From positions 1 through 37,615 of the forward strand of contig ADNK01001821.1 of assembly GCA_000320545.1 (NCBI GenBank): a DNA stretch of 37,615 bases. The letters run 5' to 3'. The notes under the pieces are model-generated. The model saw only the letters and a list, made by a program, of their open reading frames with translations, ran no database searches and was not told the DNA's origin. The stretch's first letter is position 1; each line of letters starts with the position of its first letter. A program made the position numbers and the translations under genes. Below, piece after piece: positions 20,485 through 32,591 of this stretch. The stretch is from Bigelowiella natans CCMP2755 (taxonomy: Eukaryota > Cercozoa > Chlorarachniophyceae).

Positions 20485-22292
20485 TTACATAGTAGGTTGC
20501 TGCTGAGCCAATGGTCCGCTTGTTGCGACTCCTCTATGCATCTCACTCTTTGCAAACTGCACTCGAAGGGGTCGTCCATTTATCATCTGTATAAGCAAAT
20601 AATAATACCATTCATTGTTCACGTTTTAAGCAAAGTTTGTTCCTAGATACCTGTCCTTGGATGCTTTCTTTGCAAGTGGACGCACTGGTAGGATCTGAAA
20701 TAAACAATAATTGTAAATAATCCATTGAAGTGCTATCCAAACCTGAGTGATATACCTGAGAACAGGACGAATGCATGCGGAGCTCTTCCAGCCTTGTGGA
20801 CAAAACTAAGTGCCTGTGTATTCTAATGTTAATATTTACTTTTTGTTTAAGGAGCGGCCATTTCTTACCAGAAATCCAGCTTGATTCTTTAGAATATCAT
20901 GGATTTGATTCTCTACTGTTGAGTGAGAAAGTCCAGTGAGGTACAATGTGTTGATCGGAACACTAGGTCCAGTGTATCCGGACTTCATATCATAGGACCC
21001 CATCGCTGCTCCCATACCACCACCCATTGTTGGAGTGTAACGACTGAAACGAAACAACATTAGTGATCGCAAAGTAGAATCGTGGATGTTTTCGGGCAAA
21101 TTGAATCGAAAAATATCTTCGACCGAGTAGCATCTCATATGAAAGAGCGAGTGAGTAAGTGAGAAAGAAAAAACGAGAGAGGGAGGGGGGGGGGGAGACT
21201 CAGGCAACCGTACCTTTTCATCTCAGATTTTGCATATCCAACTCTTATAGGCTTTCCGTAAACAATTGCACCGTCTGTTTGGGCCTTCGCAGCTGCTGCA
21301 TACTCCACACTATGAAACTGAATCCAAGCGCATGGTAGTCTAATGAGTTAACCAAGAAGGTTCAGAAGGAGAAGGCAGTAGGAGACAGATAACTCATCTC
21401 ACTTTTGAGGCTTTGCAACGTAGTTAAGAGCGATGTAACCAGCGTGGTGAGAAAATAATCTCTTCGCGTCCTCCTCTGTTGCCCCCATTGGGAATCCAGA
21501 GGCTTTATAAAATAAATATTCAGTTTGGCAAGTAAATCGAAAACAAGCATGATGCATCGGATGTGGTAGGGACTAATAACCGTGGAGTGTATTGATTGCG
21601 CCTGGTTCATATGTGGGTTGCATATAAGGTGTTTGTGCTTGCTGTGCGTATCCTCCGTAGGGGTTCATCTGATCCTTAGGTTTGAATGTTGTCAAGGTGG
21701 GAAGTGCATGATTTCATGTTAGCGACCACCTGGTAGTAACCATACATTTGCGGCTGCGACATTCCAGCTGCAAATTTACTTAAACTCAGACAGATGGAAT
21801 TAAAAGTGGAATTAATGCTAGTTTGATTTAGTCTGTTTTACAATATTGGTTCATTTGTTGTGCGTATGGATCGTAAGCTTCTTGTTGTTGAGTGTACTGC
21901 ATCTGTTGATTAACGCGCAATGTAAATTTGTGATTCGATTGCAGACAATACGAGAAAAATCAATTAGTTTGTGTCATTGACCTGTACAGAACTGGATTGT
22001 TGCTTCATAGCACGATGCTGATTCAATGCTTGATCAAACATCTCCATGGCATGAGGTAGGGTGGGGATCTGATCTGGGTGGTAACCTCCAAAGTTCCTAC
22101 CATCGAAAGAAAATAAGTACGCTTTCTCTTTCTATTAAGAGGAATAACAAATGTAGTCCTCTATCTTAGGATATGTCCATATTCGGTTACTTACCCAACT
22201 CTCTGTTTCTTGGCCTCAGGCAGATTTGTTTGTGTTTCCTCGGGCTTCCTTTTCAATGCCCCTCCACCGCCGGCCATGTGCGTATTCATCAT
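20485..22292 (-). CDS. two-RRM RNA-binding protein with Q/Y/M-rich N-terminus, 336 aa
   Basis: Exons (minus): 22292-22195, 22096-21982, 21902-21842, 21767-21730, 21674-21581, 21502-21403, 21339-21214, 21043-20869, 20813-20756, 20694-20651, 20586-20485 (1011 nt, phases consistent). The N-terminus has a basic patch (ALKRKPEE) and then a low-complexity Gln/Tyr/Met/Pro region, prion-like in composition. RRM1 runs from NTLHASGFP to PIRVGYAKSEMKR. RRM2 starts NTLYLTGLSHST, has the RNP1-position segment PHAFVLFSDP and ends RPLRVQFAKSEM. Both RRMs end in the same AKSEM, suggesting an internal duplication. It probably binds mRNA or pre-mRNA; the exact orthologue is not clear. Confidence 0.9.
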
Positions 22293-23104
22293 ATTTCCGT
22301 TCAGATTATGTACGCTTCCTTAAATCTTCGAATTCCTGGGAATGAAGGATAATTCGCAGAAAAATATGACAGAAAGACAGCATTTATGCCTTGTCGAGGG
22401 CGGATAATAGATTAGTTTCCAGAGGCTGCTTTTGAAAGCTCATGGATTGCGAAGAATAGTCATCGAAATAAAATATCGCTGAGAGAGTTGTTCGCCTGAT
22501 TTAGTTTAGTAATTTTCGGTAGATGTGGCTGTTGTTCCCTTCTAGCCCCTTCGAATATTTTCCTACTGCTGCTGCCTACTTGTGTGCATGTACGACTACC
22601 ATTTTTATCGTAATTGTGCGTTAGGATCCGACTATCCCCAAACAATCGCCTTGATTTTGAAGCATGCTGGAAATAATAGGATAAAAAATGGTATAAAATA
22701 CACTGCAAATTGTAGAAACGACATACACAAAATTGTGCTGTATGTTTACGAATCCTCTACACCACCCTACACACAACTTATATCGATCGATAGATCTACT
22801 ACATGCACACAGATTTGCAGGACGTAGTGGTGTCCCAACCCTTTTAACCCGGATAATCAGGCTTGCAAAAGGCAACGTTGGTTCTATACTTTCGTGGAGG
22901 CTCGAACTTGCAAGGAGAACTCAGCAATAGAGGTGAAAATCTGGGGAGATAGAGGAAGAAAAGCTATCTGTCCGTCTGAGAATGTTTTGCATAAATGTCA
23001 TCTACAATTTAGCTGGCCAAGATTATTCCTGGCATCCAGTTTAACTACGACCAATGAAGCGTTCAACCTTAGTGCCATGTGATGACCCACTCGCAGGGAT
23101 TACC
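22293..23104. other. divergent intergenic region, nothing recognised
   Basis: This lies between the start of the RRM gene (-) and the unresolved plus-strand gene. Short frames occur on both strands but none has protein-like sequence I can support. Confidence 0.5.
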
Positions 23105-23904
23105 ATGACCGCTGCCTCAGCTCCTAAAGGTGATCTGTTTGTTTTTGTAGCGTTGTCATCGTTTGCCATCTCATCCAATTAAGTGTTGTAGCTTGAAATT
23201 CCATTTACCGTGTTGTGAGATGGCAGTTTCTCTGTACTTTTCCCCTTTCTCAATTTCAGGGAGACGGACACAGACACGGAAAACCATCCCCGTTATGTAA
23301 GTTCATCGTTCGGCATAACACTTAAAAGTTGTGATTTTTTGGTAAAAATATTTGCTATTGTTAATTCTTTGCAGTTTAAAGAAGAAGCCGACCGAAGTGC
23401 CGGTAAAAGCAACAACAAAGACGACAGCAGGGTCACCAGGAGCACCAGATAAAGCTTCTCCGCCGGTCCTCACAATTTCTACTTTGTTGCTTAACACGAA
23501 AATTAAAATTGAAGTCATTGTCACAGGGCAACGATTCCAATGTCAGCTTCGAAGATTCTGCATGGTCAGTTCCCATAGGCTAAATCGACTAGGTGTGGTC
23601 TGAATGTGAGCGTCCCTTTTCATCAGGCTTCAGGACCCCTTCATCCGAATGCCCATGCCCAGGAAGAAGTCTGGATCAAAGAGATCGGTTCGCTTACATC
23701 AATCATCTATTGCATTTGCTAGACCAGCAGGAATTAAAATCACATAGCTTTTTATTTCGCTATAGAAACAAAATTCATCAACGAAGGAGATTAGAGGGAA
23801 ATTACGGTCACTGATTGTACCTTCTGTTTGTAGAGCATTATCGCCGAATCGAAGCTGTTTCAACCGGAATTTCGCCAACCACGACATCTCAGGACGCGCT
23901 CTAA
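23105..23904 (+). CDS. probable spliced gene, frame not resolved
   Basis: Starts at ATG 23105 (MTAASAPK, 25-nt exon, GTGATC donor). An exon after the AG near 23258 ends at a GTAAGT donor. Downstream, two models compete. One reads a Lys/Thr/Pro/Ala-rich stretch then a helical RFAYINHLLHLLDQQELKSH exon, ending ISPTTTSQDAL at 23904 with consistent phases. The other uses a second frame with acidic exons (ETDTDTENHPRY, FKEEADRSAGKSNNKDDS) and a basic RMPMPRKKSGSKRS exon. The final exon (EHYRRIEAVSTGIS) fits the first. No family is recognised. It could be an independent gene or, less likely, a 5' extension of the myotubularin gene. Confidence 0.35.
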
Positions 23905-24024
23905 TAAAAAGGGTTATAATAGCGTGTGCCACCATTTCATACAGTATACTCCTTACTTTCCTGTTCAACAAATCAGATAAATCATTAGACGCGCAGCTCC
24001 CCCATGATATAAGCCTCCTACCAA

Positions 24025-27000
24025 ATGGGGTACTATGAAGAATATAAATTGCCATCTTCTGTTACATTGATTAGTAACCTTTAACTGCGCCGTATAATAT
24101 CCATATGAAGCTTTCCTCTGGTTTCTCGTTTTCGGGATCTGAATATCGCATTGAATATTCTGTTGCATCAGGATGTAAGGCTTCTGCCGGGTGAGCAGGA
24201 ACAAATGCGCCTCGAGGATGAAGTCTTGTAATAACAACCTTATTAAGTGAATAATTACTGATATAGTGGTATAGATTACTAGGACAGGAGATCGCGTAGT
24301 CATATCACCATCCCTCATTTCTGTGTATTCTTCAAAATTACTCGTACTATCGTGTCATTGTCAATCATCATTGTCATCATCATCATCATCATCATCACTA
24401 TCATTTTATGATGGTGAGGTTTGAATATCATAATAATTTGGGACGACGACATGGTTTTACGACTCTTCTGTTAAAAGATGGCCGAATACCTCCGGATTAG
24501 TCGAATTGAGGGGCACTGGAGCTAAAATAATACAGTTTTCAGAGTAATGCAATCTCTTAGTCCTGTGGAGATTTTGATGTTTTGATTTTGGGCGTTGGGC
24601 GTTGGCCATTGATTTATGGTTGTCACTGCTGCCGTCGTTTTCCTAGGCGTGTCAAATTGAAATTGCGCGGGTCTTTCGTGGCCACCAACTACCGTTTGTA
24701 TTTTTTGCGAAGGAGGACCAAGGTAATTGATGCAGAGGGTTAAAAAACCGTGAGTGATATTTCACTACTAACTATAAGCTTAATATACCCCTTCAATATG
24801 GGTAGTGGTGTTAGATCTTAAACATATAACGTATCATCGTATTTTACATGAATTCTTTTTGTTAAGCAAATTGTTATTAATTTTCGACAACTGCCTCCGT
24901 CGTCAGGAAATATGGCAGCTCGACCCCATGACACACGTTCCGCTAGGGGAGATAGACCGCATAGAGGTCAAGGAAAATCGAAGCTACCGTAAGAAAGGGT
25001 GAGGAGGCATATCCCTCGAAACATTTCAATTGTTCTAATTAATAACTAATATCTATTTTGTCACAGGCCAGCCGTTTGGCTGGAGCTGGGTTGCAAAGGC
25101 GCGCGTGTAGTGCGTTTTGGTTTTAAAGGCGAAAGAACATGTGAATCGGTCTGTTTATACACTAAGGATATTGTCAACATTACATTTCATCAATCAGCTT
25201 TGATCACCCACGCAATGATCATCATCATCATTATCATAATGATGAACTCTCAATTCGTTGTAACCGTGACTCCAACTACTGTTTCTGTTTGGTTGCTCTC
25301 GTCGTTGCTAAACCATTGTCGTCGTCGTCGTCGTCGTCGTCATCATCGTCGTGACATTCTCTGCTGCGACCAAAGGCACGGGCCCTAATCAGCGAGTTCA
25401 CCTTTGGTAACGGTAAGCTGGAGCTAAGCTTCGCCTTTTCGTATAAGCTCGACATCAAAATGCCAGCCTCGTTGGATGGGTGGAATCTCTACGACGCCAA
25501 GAAAGACTACCATCGACTCAATGTCGAAGACAAAGAGTGGCGGATCTCCGACGTAAACAAAGAGTACAAGCTGTGCCCGACATACCCTCGCTACCTTGTG
25601 GTCCCTAGCACCATCAGTGACGAGGACCTCTTCAGCATTGCTAAGTTTAGAAGTCGAGGCCGAATCCCTGTGCTGATTTGGCGCGACGTTATTACTGGTG
25701 CGACAATATGGCGTTGCAGCCAGCCGAAAGTTGGCATTCAATATGCCAGAAATAAGAGGTAAATAATGACAACAGAGCTAATAGCTTGCAGCATCGACTA
25801 ATATGTGTAAAGCATGTATATTATTTCTGAACAATAGATAATAGGAAGAGAGGGAGATGAATTGTTGAGAGGCACGAACAGTCAAAGCATTTTCCGCATT
25901 CAAACATCTGATGCTGGCAGTTTTGGGATGATTCTCATATCCTAACGAATGGCGCTCTCTCCCTGACTTTGTTCCTTCTTCTTCTTCTTCCTCTTCTTCT
26001 TCTTTCTCTTCATCGTGCTCAGCGACGAGGAGCTGTTCGACCATATTCGGAGCAGGAACGGGAATAAAAAACTGATCATCTACGATGCACGCCCTCTGAA
26101 GAACGCTCTGGCGAATAAGGCCGTGGGGAAAGGCTACGAGGAGAGCTCGTACTACCGCGGCACCGAAGTAAAGTTCATGAACATCGAGAACATCCACCGA
26201 GTGCGCGAGTCTTTCCAGCATGCGCGCAAGGCGGTCCTCTCGTGCCATAAGGAAAGCGACCCTCGGCTCATGGCCAAGTTTGAACAGAGCGGTTGGCTGA
26301 AGCACATCCGTACTATCCTCAAGGCTACCTATGAGATGACAGCTAGGGTACACAAGCAAGGCGCCTCGATTGTCAGCCATTGCAGTGACGGTTGGGACCG
26401 CACCGCACAGCTGATCTCCGCGACAGAACTTTGCCTAGATTCCTACTATCGCACCACAGATGGATTCTTTTGCCTCATCGAGAAAGAATGGATCAGCTTT
26501 GGTACTACTACTAGTAGGAGTACTCAGCATCCTTGCTCATTTTATTGTCGTCGTTGTCATTTTAGAGACAGCTGAAGATGATGTAGTAGGAACTTACTCT
26601 CTACCACCGTCCTACTACACGTTGTACTCTCCCTTCAACCCTTGAATTCACGTGTTTTCCTCTTCTTCTTCTTCTTCTTCTTCTTCTTCTTCTTCCTGTC
26701 TCTCACAGGCCATCAATTTCATAAGAGATTGGGTCATATGATCCCGAGTGGCGACCAAGATATATCGCCCATTTTTGTACAATGGCTTGACACAGGTGGT
26801 GATAGGGGAAGATGTGTGTGAACGGGGGCTAGATCGCTACTACTACTACCAATGATGATTAGAATCGTAGTAAATGACTATGATGATGATGATGATGGAT
26901 TATTCACTGCAGCTACCTATTCCTATAACTACTACCACTCCCTCACAACTACTACTACTACTACTTCTGCTCGATAGTGTGGCAAATTATGCGACAGCAC

Positions 27001-29290
27001 CCAACCTCGTTCGAGTTCAACTCCAAGATGCTTGAGCAAATTGCCTACCACGCAACGAGCCTCCGCTTTGGTACCTTCCTCTTCGACTGTGATGCAGCAC
27101 GTACAGGCAAAAAGGTGATAGTTTAATAAGAATGCCAGTGATTGTAGAAAATCTTATATGTGGGAGGGATCGTGTATGTGTTCCGTAGCAGTAGTAGCAG
27201 CGTGCTGCTGCTGCTACTTTTGTCCAAAGTAGTTGGGCAAAAATGGCCACTCCCACCACCAGAACCACCACCGCGATCGCCATTATCACTTCTTCTGTTA
27301 CACTTTTCCTTTTTGCTGCTGATATACTCACTCACTCTCTCACTACAACTACAACAACAACTACTACTAATACTACTACTACTGCTACTACTGGGGAACG
27401 CTACTTTAAATTGCCACTTCCCAACACCAAAGGTCTCATCCCGCACGGTATCCCTATGGACATTCTTAAAAGCGAGTACAGCTGCGCGAAGGCAGGAATT
27501 CACAAATCCCTTCTACGCGCCACAAAAAGGTGAGGTGGCTATCCCCCCCCCCTTACCGGGCTACAACCAACATATTTGTGATGTTTTCAGAAATCAGCAA
27601 ATAAAGGGCAGAGTTCGTGATGACAATGTTGTTTCTCTCACTCCCTTTCATTGACTCCCACCACCACCATTCACTTGTTAGCATTGGTTCTGTATCCTGC
27701 CTGGGATGTGGGGCACGTGGGGATATGGCCAGAGTTTTGGCTCAAGGTATTGATGTGATATTATTTATCCCAACTCTCCAATCGCCCTGCCCTTCCCCCC
27801 TTCCAAAGATTTGTTCGCAATTGCGAAGCGCTATTTAGTGGATGTTCCTACTGACACATCATATTTTCACTCAAACCATCTATACAATGTCTGAATACGT
27901 CTGAAACCTCTCCACTGGCACTGATAATACTGTAATGGATGAAAACAGCACTGGTACAGCTCGACTCAGAAGGACCTAATAAAGGAGCCACCCTACCAGG
28001 TGCATGAGAGCCAGCTTCCTGCAAAACAGCACTCGGAAAAGGTAGTAGTAATAGTAGTAGTAGTAGCAGCAGCAGTAGTAGTAGAGGTCGTAGCGATCTA
28101 CACCATGGCGCGTCTATCACGTACTACAAACGAAGTGCATATACCTTCCAAAGCGATATCATCGAAGAGTAGGGAGATAGGGGCTTAAGCAACAACGAAT
28201 TTTATAATTATCCCGTTGCCGCTTCTTCCTAACCCCTAGAATGAAGTGTTTCCCTCTTTATCTCTTAAAACTTTTTTTGTCTGTCTGTTTTATGTGTGCG
28301 TCGTTGTCGTCGTGCAAAGATGATTCATGCCGTGGGCCATGCGATTCGGAACCAGTTCAGCGCAGAGTTGCGAAAGCGACAGGCAGCGGTACACACCATC
28401 ATCTCTTCTGTCTAGATCTCTTTTATTTCCTCTTCTTCGACGCATGGGTTTCCTTACCAACTCACTATATTTTGTACTCAGGACAAGAAGGTGGCCCAAC
28501 TTAACGCCAAAGTGGAGAGGCTGAAACAAATTATGCGGTCATTCGAGAAAACTAGATTCTCTATCCTTCTCCCCTGTCCCACCCCCCCCCCCTCTCTCTC
28601 TGTCTCTCTCTCTCTTCTCTCTCTTCTTCCCCCCCTCTTAATCTAAATTATTTCCAAAAAATGCTGGTATGTTAGGGCGCACGGGATTGAGGAACCACAT
28701 GAAGAGGAGAGAGAAAAAGCAGTAGAAGAGAATGCGGGGGGGGATGGTGAAGAGCGAACAGGTGTGGATGATGAGGCCAAAGAAAATGTGGCCAACAAGG
28801 ATGGGGATGACGAAGATGAGACCGGACCAGAACAGCAGCAAGAGGGGTTTTGCGAAGGTCAAGAGGAGATGAAAGAGGAGATGAAAGAGGAGGAAAAGGA
28901 ACAAGTCCAAGCAGAAATCGATGGCCAAGGAGAAGTGGAGGAAAATATGGAAGAAACGCAACCTCCAAGTAAGGATAAGCCACAGGTAATTTTGGAGAAG
29001 GGTGCGGATGCTGGAGAAGATGGATTATCAGCAAATGCAGAAGAAAAAATAGGGGAAGGAAAGCCAGATCCACAGGTAAGCATCACATCATCAATGTATA
29101 ATAAGACTGTTTTCTTTGTGACCTTAAACAAATCTCTTCTTCAAATGTGTAGGGTGACGCTCCTGATGGCATTCGTGTAACCAATGCTACTGATGGCGTT
29201 CCTTCAATAAACAAAGTCGATGAAGAAGCTGCATTCACGACATCCGTGAGCACAGATGATAATAAGCCCATGGCCCAGTCAAAGGAATAA
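24025..29290 (+). CDS. myotubularin-family phosphoinositide 3-phosphatase, about 789 aa
   Basis: Exons: 24025-24060 (tentative), 24172-24227, 24647-24722, 24907-24998, 25067-25172, 25376-25758, 26023-26501, 26709-26795, 26978-27114, 27433-27529, 27682-27746, 27949-28041, 28320-28388, 28482-28537, 28676-29075, 29153-29290; phases agree. The PH-GRAM domain begins LLPGE and has FVATNYRLYF. The phosphatase follows: FRSRGRIPVLIW, RCSQP, IIYDARP, the active loop CSDGWDR (26381-26401), then DSYYRTTDGF and EKEWISFGH. All catalytic residues are intact, so it should dephosphorylate PI3P and PI(3,5)P2 on endolysosomal membranes. A coiled coil (LNAKVERLKQIM) and a strongly acidic Glu-rich tail of about 150 residues end it. 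No FYVE or extra PH domain. Only the first exon (MGYYEEYKLPSS) is uncertain. Confidence 0.93.
25317..25352. repeat. (GTC)n trinucleotide repeat in myotubularin intron
   Basis: GTC units followed by CAT/CGT units in the intron 25173-25375. Confidence 0.9.
25972..26010. repeat. (CTT)n repeat near acceptor in myotubularin intron
   Basis: CTT-rich tract just upstream of the acceptor at 26022; it may double as the polypyrimidine tract. Similar tracts lie at about 26658-26696 and, as CTA/ACT units, at 26948-26963 and 27340-27385. Confidence 0.85.
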
Positions 29291-29339
29291 GCAACTTGGT
29301 ATTGAATATGCGTTAGTATGTTGAAAAATACATAGGACA

Positions 29340-29345
29340 AATAAA
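29340..29345 (+). terminator. AATAAA polyadenylation-like signal after myotubularin gene
   Basis: The AATAAA hexamer lies 50 nt after the stop codon. Use is inferred. Confidence 0.5.
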
Positions 29346-30059
29346 CCATTTGTTTTCAGCGCGATGGAATAATGGAATAACAAAGCTTGCTCTGATGGGG
29401 GAGGCAGTGCAATCATTCTCACACATGTGTACGCATTGCTTGTGCAGCACAAATAGTTGTTTTCGATGCGGTGTATACATCGTGTAGGATTAATTACACC
29501 ACACCATTTTGCATCATCGCAAACAACGACACTACACTGTGCAGGGCTAGAGGGCATTGTCGGTGTAGTGCATTGCTAGATTGTCTAGATTGTGTCCAGC
29601 TAACTAGCCAGCTGCTGCACTTGCTGATGCGATTGGGATACATGTCTGTTACACATACACATGCTAGCATATGACAATCATTCCATCGATGCGCGTGCCT
29701 GTCTAGCAACACGCGTCACCCATGAGCATGTCTAGATTTGCACGCCGCGCTGCGCGGCTACTGCCTGCCACATGCTAACTAGCACGCTAGCACGTGACAC
29801 ATGTCGTAGCTCCGCCAAAGCTGGATGCGCATGCATGCTGCTATAGTCTAGCTAGCTAGCTAGTAGTAGCTAGGTAGGCTGGCATGCATGGCCTTTCGAT
29901 TCCTAGTTTCGATCACAAATGAAGAGTGGCTTGCTATCTTGCGTAAAAAAACACGATGTCGATCAGGCGCGTCACGCGGACAATGCTAGCTAGAATGTAT
30001 GGCACATGCACATGCATGTAGTCGCGCTGCGCATTGCACAGCTACATCTAGACATGTGC

Positions 30060-30116
30060 ATAAGGATGATTATATATTGAACAAATTTAATTGATTGATT
30101 ACATCCGTCTTACGTG
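30060..30116 (+). repeat. dispersed motif, copy B
   Basis: ATAAGGATGATTATAT, an AT-rich middle, then GATTACATCCGTC and ACGTGCGTACG. Related to the copies at 20121 and 30444. Confidence 0.6.
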
Positions 30117-30443
30117 CGTACGTACGTAGTGAGCACACACGCACACGGACACACGTTCGATTCACTTGCCAACTCATCTGACTGTAGCATGCTAGCATGT
30201 TACAACCACTTGTTGCATGACAATTATGGCCAGATAATGACGCAAGAATCTGCTCATTATCATATACAATGTTGCCATGGCGGCATTAATGCAATATTGA
30301 CCCACACTAGCTATGCGTTTTGTTCGTTGCGCATAGGTCTTAAGGTCTTAAAAAAACATCCTGCGTGGCAGCACATACGTAGCCTATACTTGCTGAAATA
30401 TGTCGCTTGCAACATGAGATATAGCCGCACCTTTGCACATTTG

Positions 30444-30493
30444 ATTAGGATGACCGTATGTAATTCATTCATTCATTACATCCGTTTCATACG
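30444..30493 (+). repeat. dispersed motif, copy C
   Basis: ATTAGGATGACCGTATG, then a triplicated ATTC element, ATTACATCCG and TTTCATACG. It lies about 75 bp beyond the IFT56 stop codon. Confidence 0.6.
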
Positions 30494-30566
30494 CAGCTTG
30501 TGAATAGAATCGAACTGGCTCCAAGATCCATCATGAAAAAGTGTTTCATATCATAACTTCTAGCTG

Positions 30567-31174
30567 TTAATCTGTATCCTCAATTGGCAAACCGATTTCG
30601 TTGGCCCAGTTCTTCATGACCGATACCTGAGGATAATTGGGTTTAAAAGATACATGAAAAAATGCTTATTTACCCTACTAATGTGATCTTAGCACTCTTG
30701 CAAATATCACCACAACCACAAACTTACAATGAATTCAGCCTGAGGACTGACGGCATTGTTTTTGAGCATTCCTATAATGTCCACAAGCTGCCCCTTGTCG
30801 GCCTTTCCAGCGATTACCTAAGTTTTCATATAGCACATTGATATTCTTGTCGAATGGGATTATCCGAGAGATTTTGTTGGTGACCTTCTGGAAAAATCCA
30901 GCACAAGCACCGCGTTTGCCCTGTGTGTAACGAAGATGGTAATTATGATGATGTAGTTATAAAAAGATTAATGGTTTTCTCTTCTTCTTCTCCTTCTTCT
31001 TGAATATGTTCGCTCGAACCTCCCAATACTCCGGAGAGGGGTCCAGACGTTCCAAAACATCGAAGGCCTTGGCTGCAAAGTAGAACTCTCCAACCTAGTT
31101 GAGGGTATTAGAGAAATTAGTTTAGGAAACAAATTTAAAAAAAGAGCGACCCAGGGAGAGAGGGAAAGGGAGAG

Positions 31175-31228
<54 letters not shown>

Positions 31229-31535
31229 GGGGGGAGGGAGTAGTAATTACAAGATAATAGTGAAACCAATAACAAACACACACACGTAGAGAGTGGGGCT
31301 AATAGCATAGGTCCAATTGCCGTTCTTCTTGTCTCATGAGAGACAGCAGAATGGTAACAATCACAACCTTGTAGCAGTCATTCGCGATGAGGATAAGCAT
31401 GTTGAAAGACTCTGTGTTGCACTCCTGAAGTCAAGGGGAGATGATGAGATGTGTCAGCATATCAATGCATCTCTTCCGTGCATCTATTAGTGTCTCCCAG
31501 CCATTCCCCTTCATTCAATTTGCGTGCATATGCAT

Positions 31536-31568
<33 letters not shown>

Positions 31569-32557
31569 GTACCATCTTGAGGTAGCATTCCCAAGCATCT
31601 CTTGGTTTGCCTTCGATCAAACAAAAAAAATATTGGTGAGAGAAAATTACAATCGCAGCCGTCGGTAAGTTGATGTTTGTCGAGTAGTCTACACAATAGC
31701 GTGTGCAATCCAAACAAATATAGGCAAACGCCTCAAAAGTTACTGAATTAATGGCGACAATGATGATGATCAGGATGAACATGTGCGAGTTTTTATTACC
31801 ATTCATGATAAAGCAGCGACCTAGCCATGATAGATACGTATATCTGTTGGTTAAGAAGAATATGGTAGTGAGTAAGAGAAGGAGGAGATTCAAGCAGGAT
31901 GATGGATGCGTGTCCATGAAAGAGGGGGGGAGAGAGAGAGAGGGAGAGGGAGAGAGACAGATAAAACAAAATGGGTTTATTTCATGAAAGATATAAGTAA
32001 GTGCGTAGGTGATGATGGTCATATTATACTCTGATCTGAATTTTTCGCTTGATACAAGCAAGAGCGTCTCCTCAGCCTCGACAAACTTTCCGCAAGCAGC
32101 CTGTTATTGTTATTGTTGTTGTTGTTGAACATATATACTCAAAGTTAGTTAGATTTGTGCTCCTCTTCCTCCTCCTCATTTCTTCTTCACTTGCACTCTT
32201 GTTACAGACCTGGGCGATGCCATAGTTATAGTTGAAAATGGGGTCGTTGTGGGAGTAAGCTTGTACGCTCTTTAGGTAAATCAACACATCCTCGAACTGG
32301 ATGTTAATATTATTATCAACACATACACGGCACTTGGTTAGAAAGAGAGCTAAAAATAACAAGGTATGATGATGATGTGCCAATTTACTCCCTCTCAAGG
32401 AACGTCAAGGATGAATATTGAATGCCAAAATTATAGATGAATACTATATATTCACATAATTAATACGCATACCTGTTTGAGGAGGAAGAAGCATGATGCC
32501 ATACACTGACGTCCTAGCAAACGGAGGTCATGCACCAAACAACAACAAGAAAAAGAC

Positions 32558-32591
<34 letters not shown>

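Larger units (their letters stand above)
29291..30566. other. convergent intergenic block with alternating R-Y words and two repeat-motif copies
   Basis: This is the spacer between the 3' ends of the myotubularin (+) and IFT56 (-) genes and the longest such block. From about 29690 to 30060 it is dense in CTAG, GCTAGC, GCATGCATG and ACATGT. Two motif copies lie at 30060-30116 and 30444-30493. No gene can be supported; short frames here have random composition. Confidence 0.65.

Noticed and set aside
24355-24415. ATC repeats as a CRISPR-like or coding repeat
   Set aside because: A simple trinucleotide microsatellite in an intron; no spacers and no coding support.
27160-27654. A 164-codon Ser/Leu-rich frame
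   Set aside because: Most of it is a trinucleotide-repeat intron; only the end coincides with the real myotubularin exon 27433-27529.
28638-29131. Leu/Phe/Pro-rich minus frames that look membrane-like
   Set aside because: They are antisense of the Glu-rich acidic exon; GAA/GAG codons read as TTC/CTC on the other strand.
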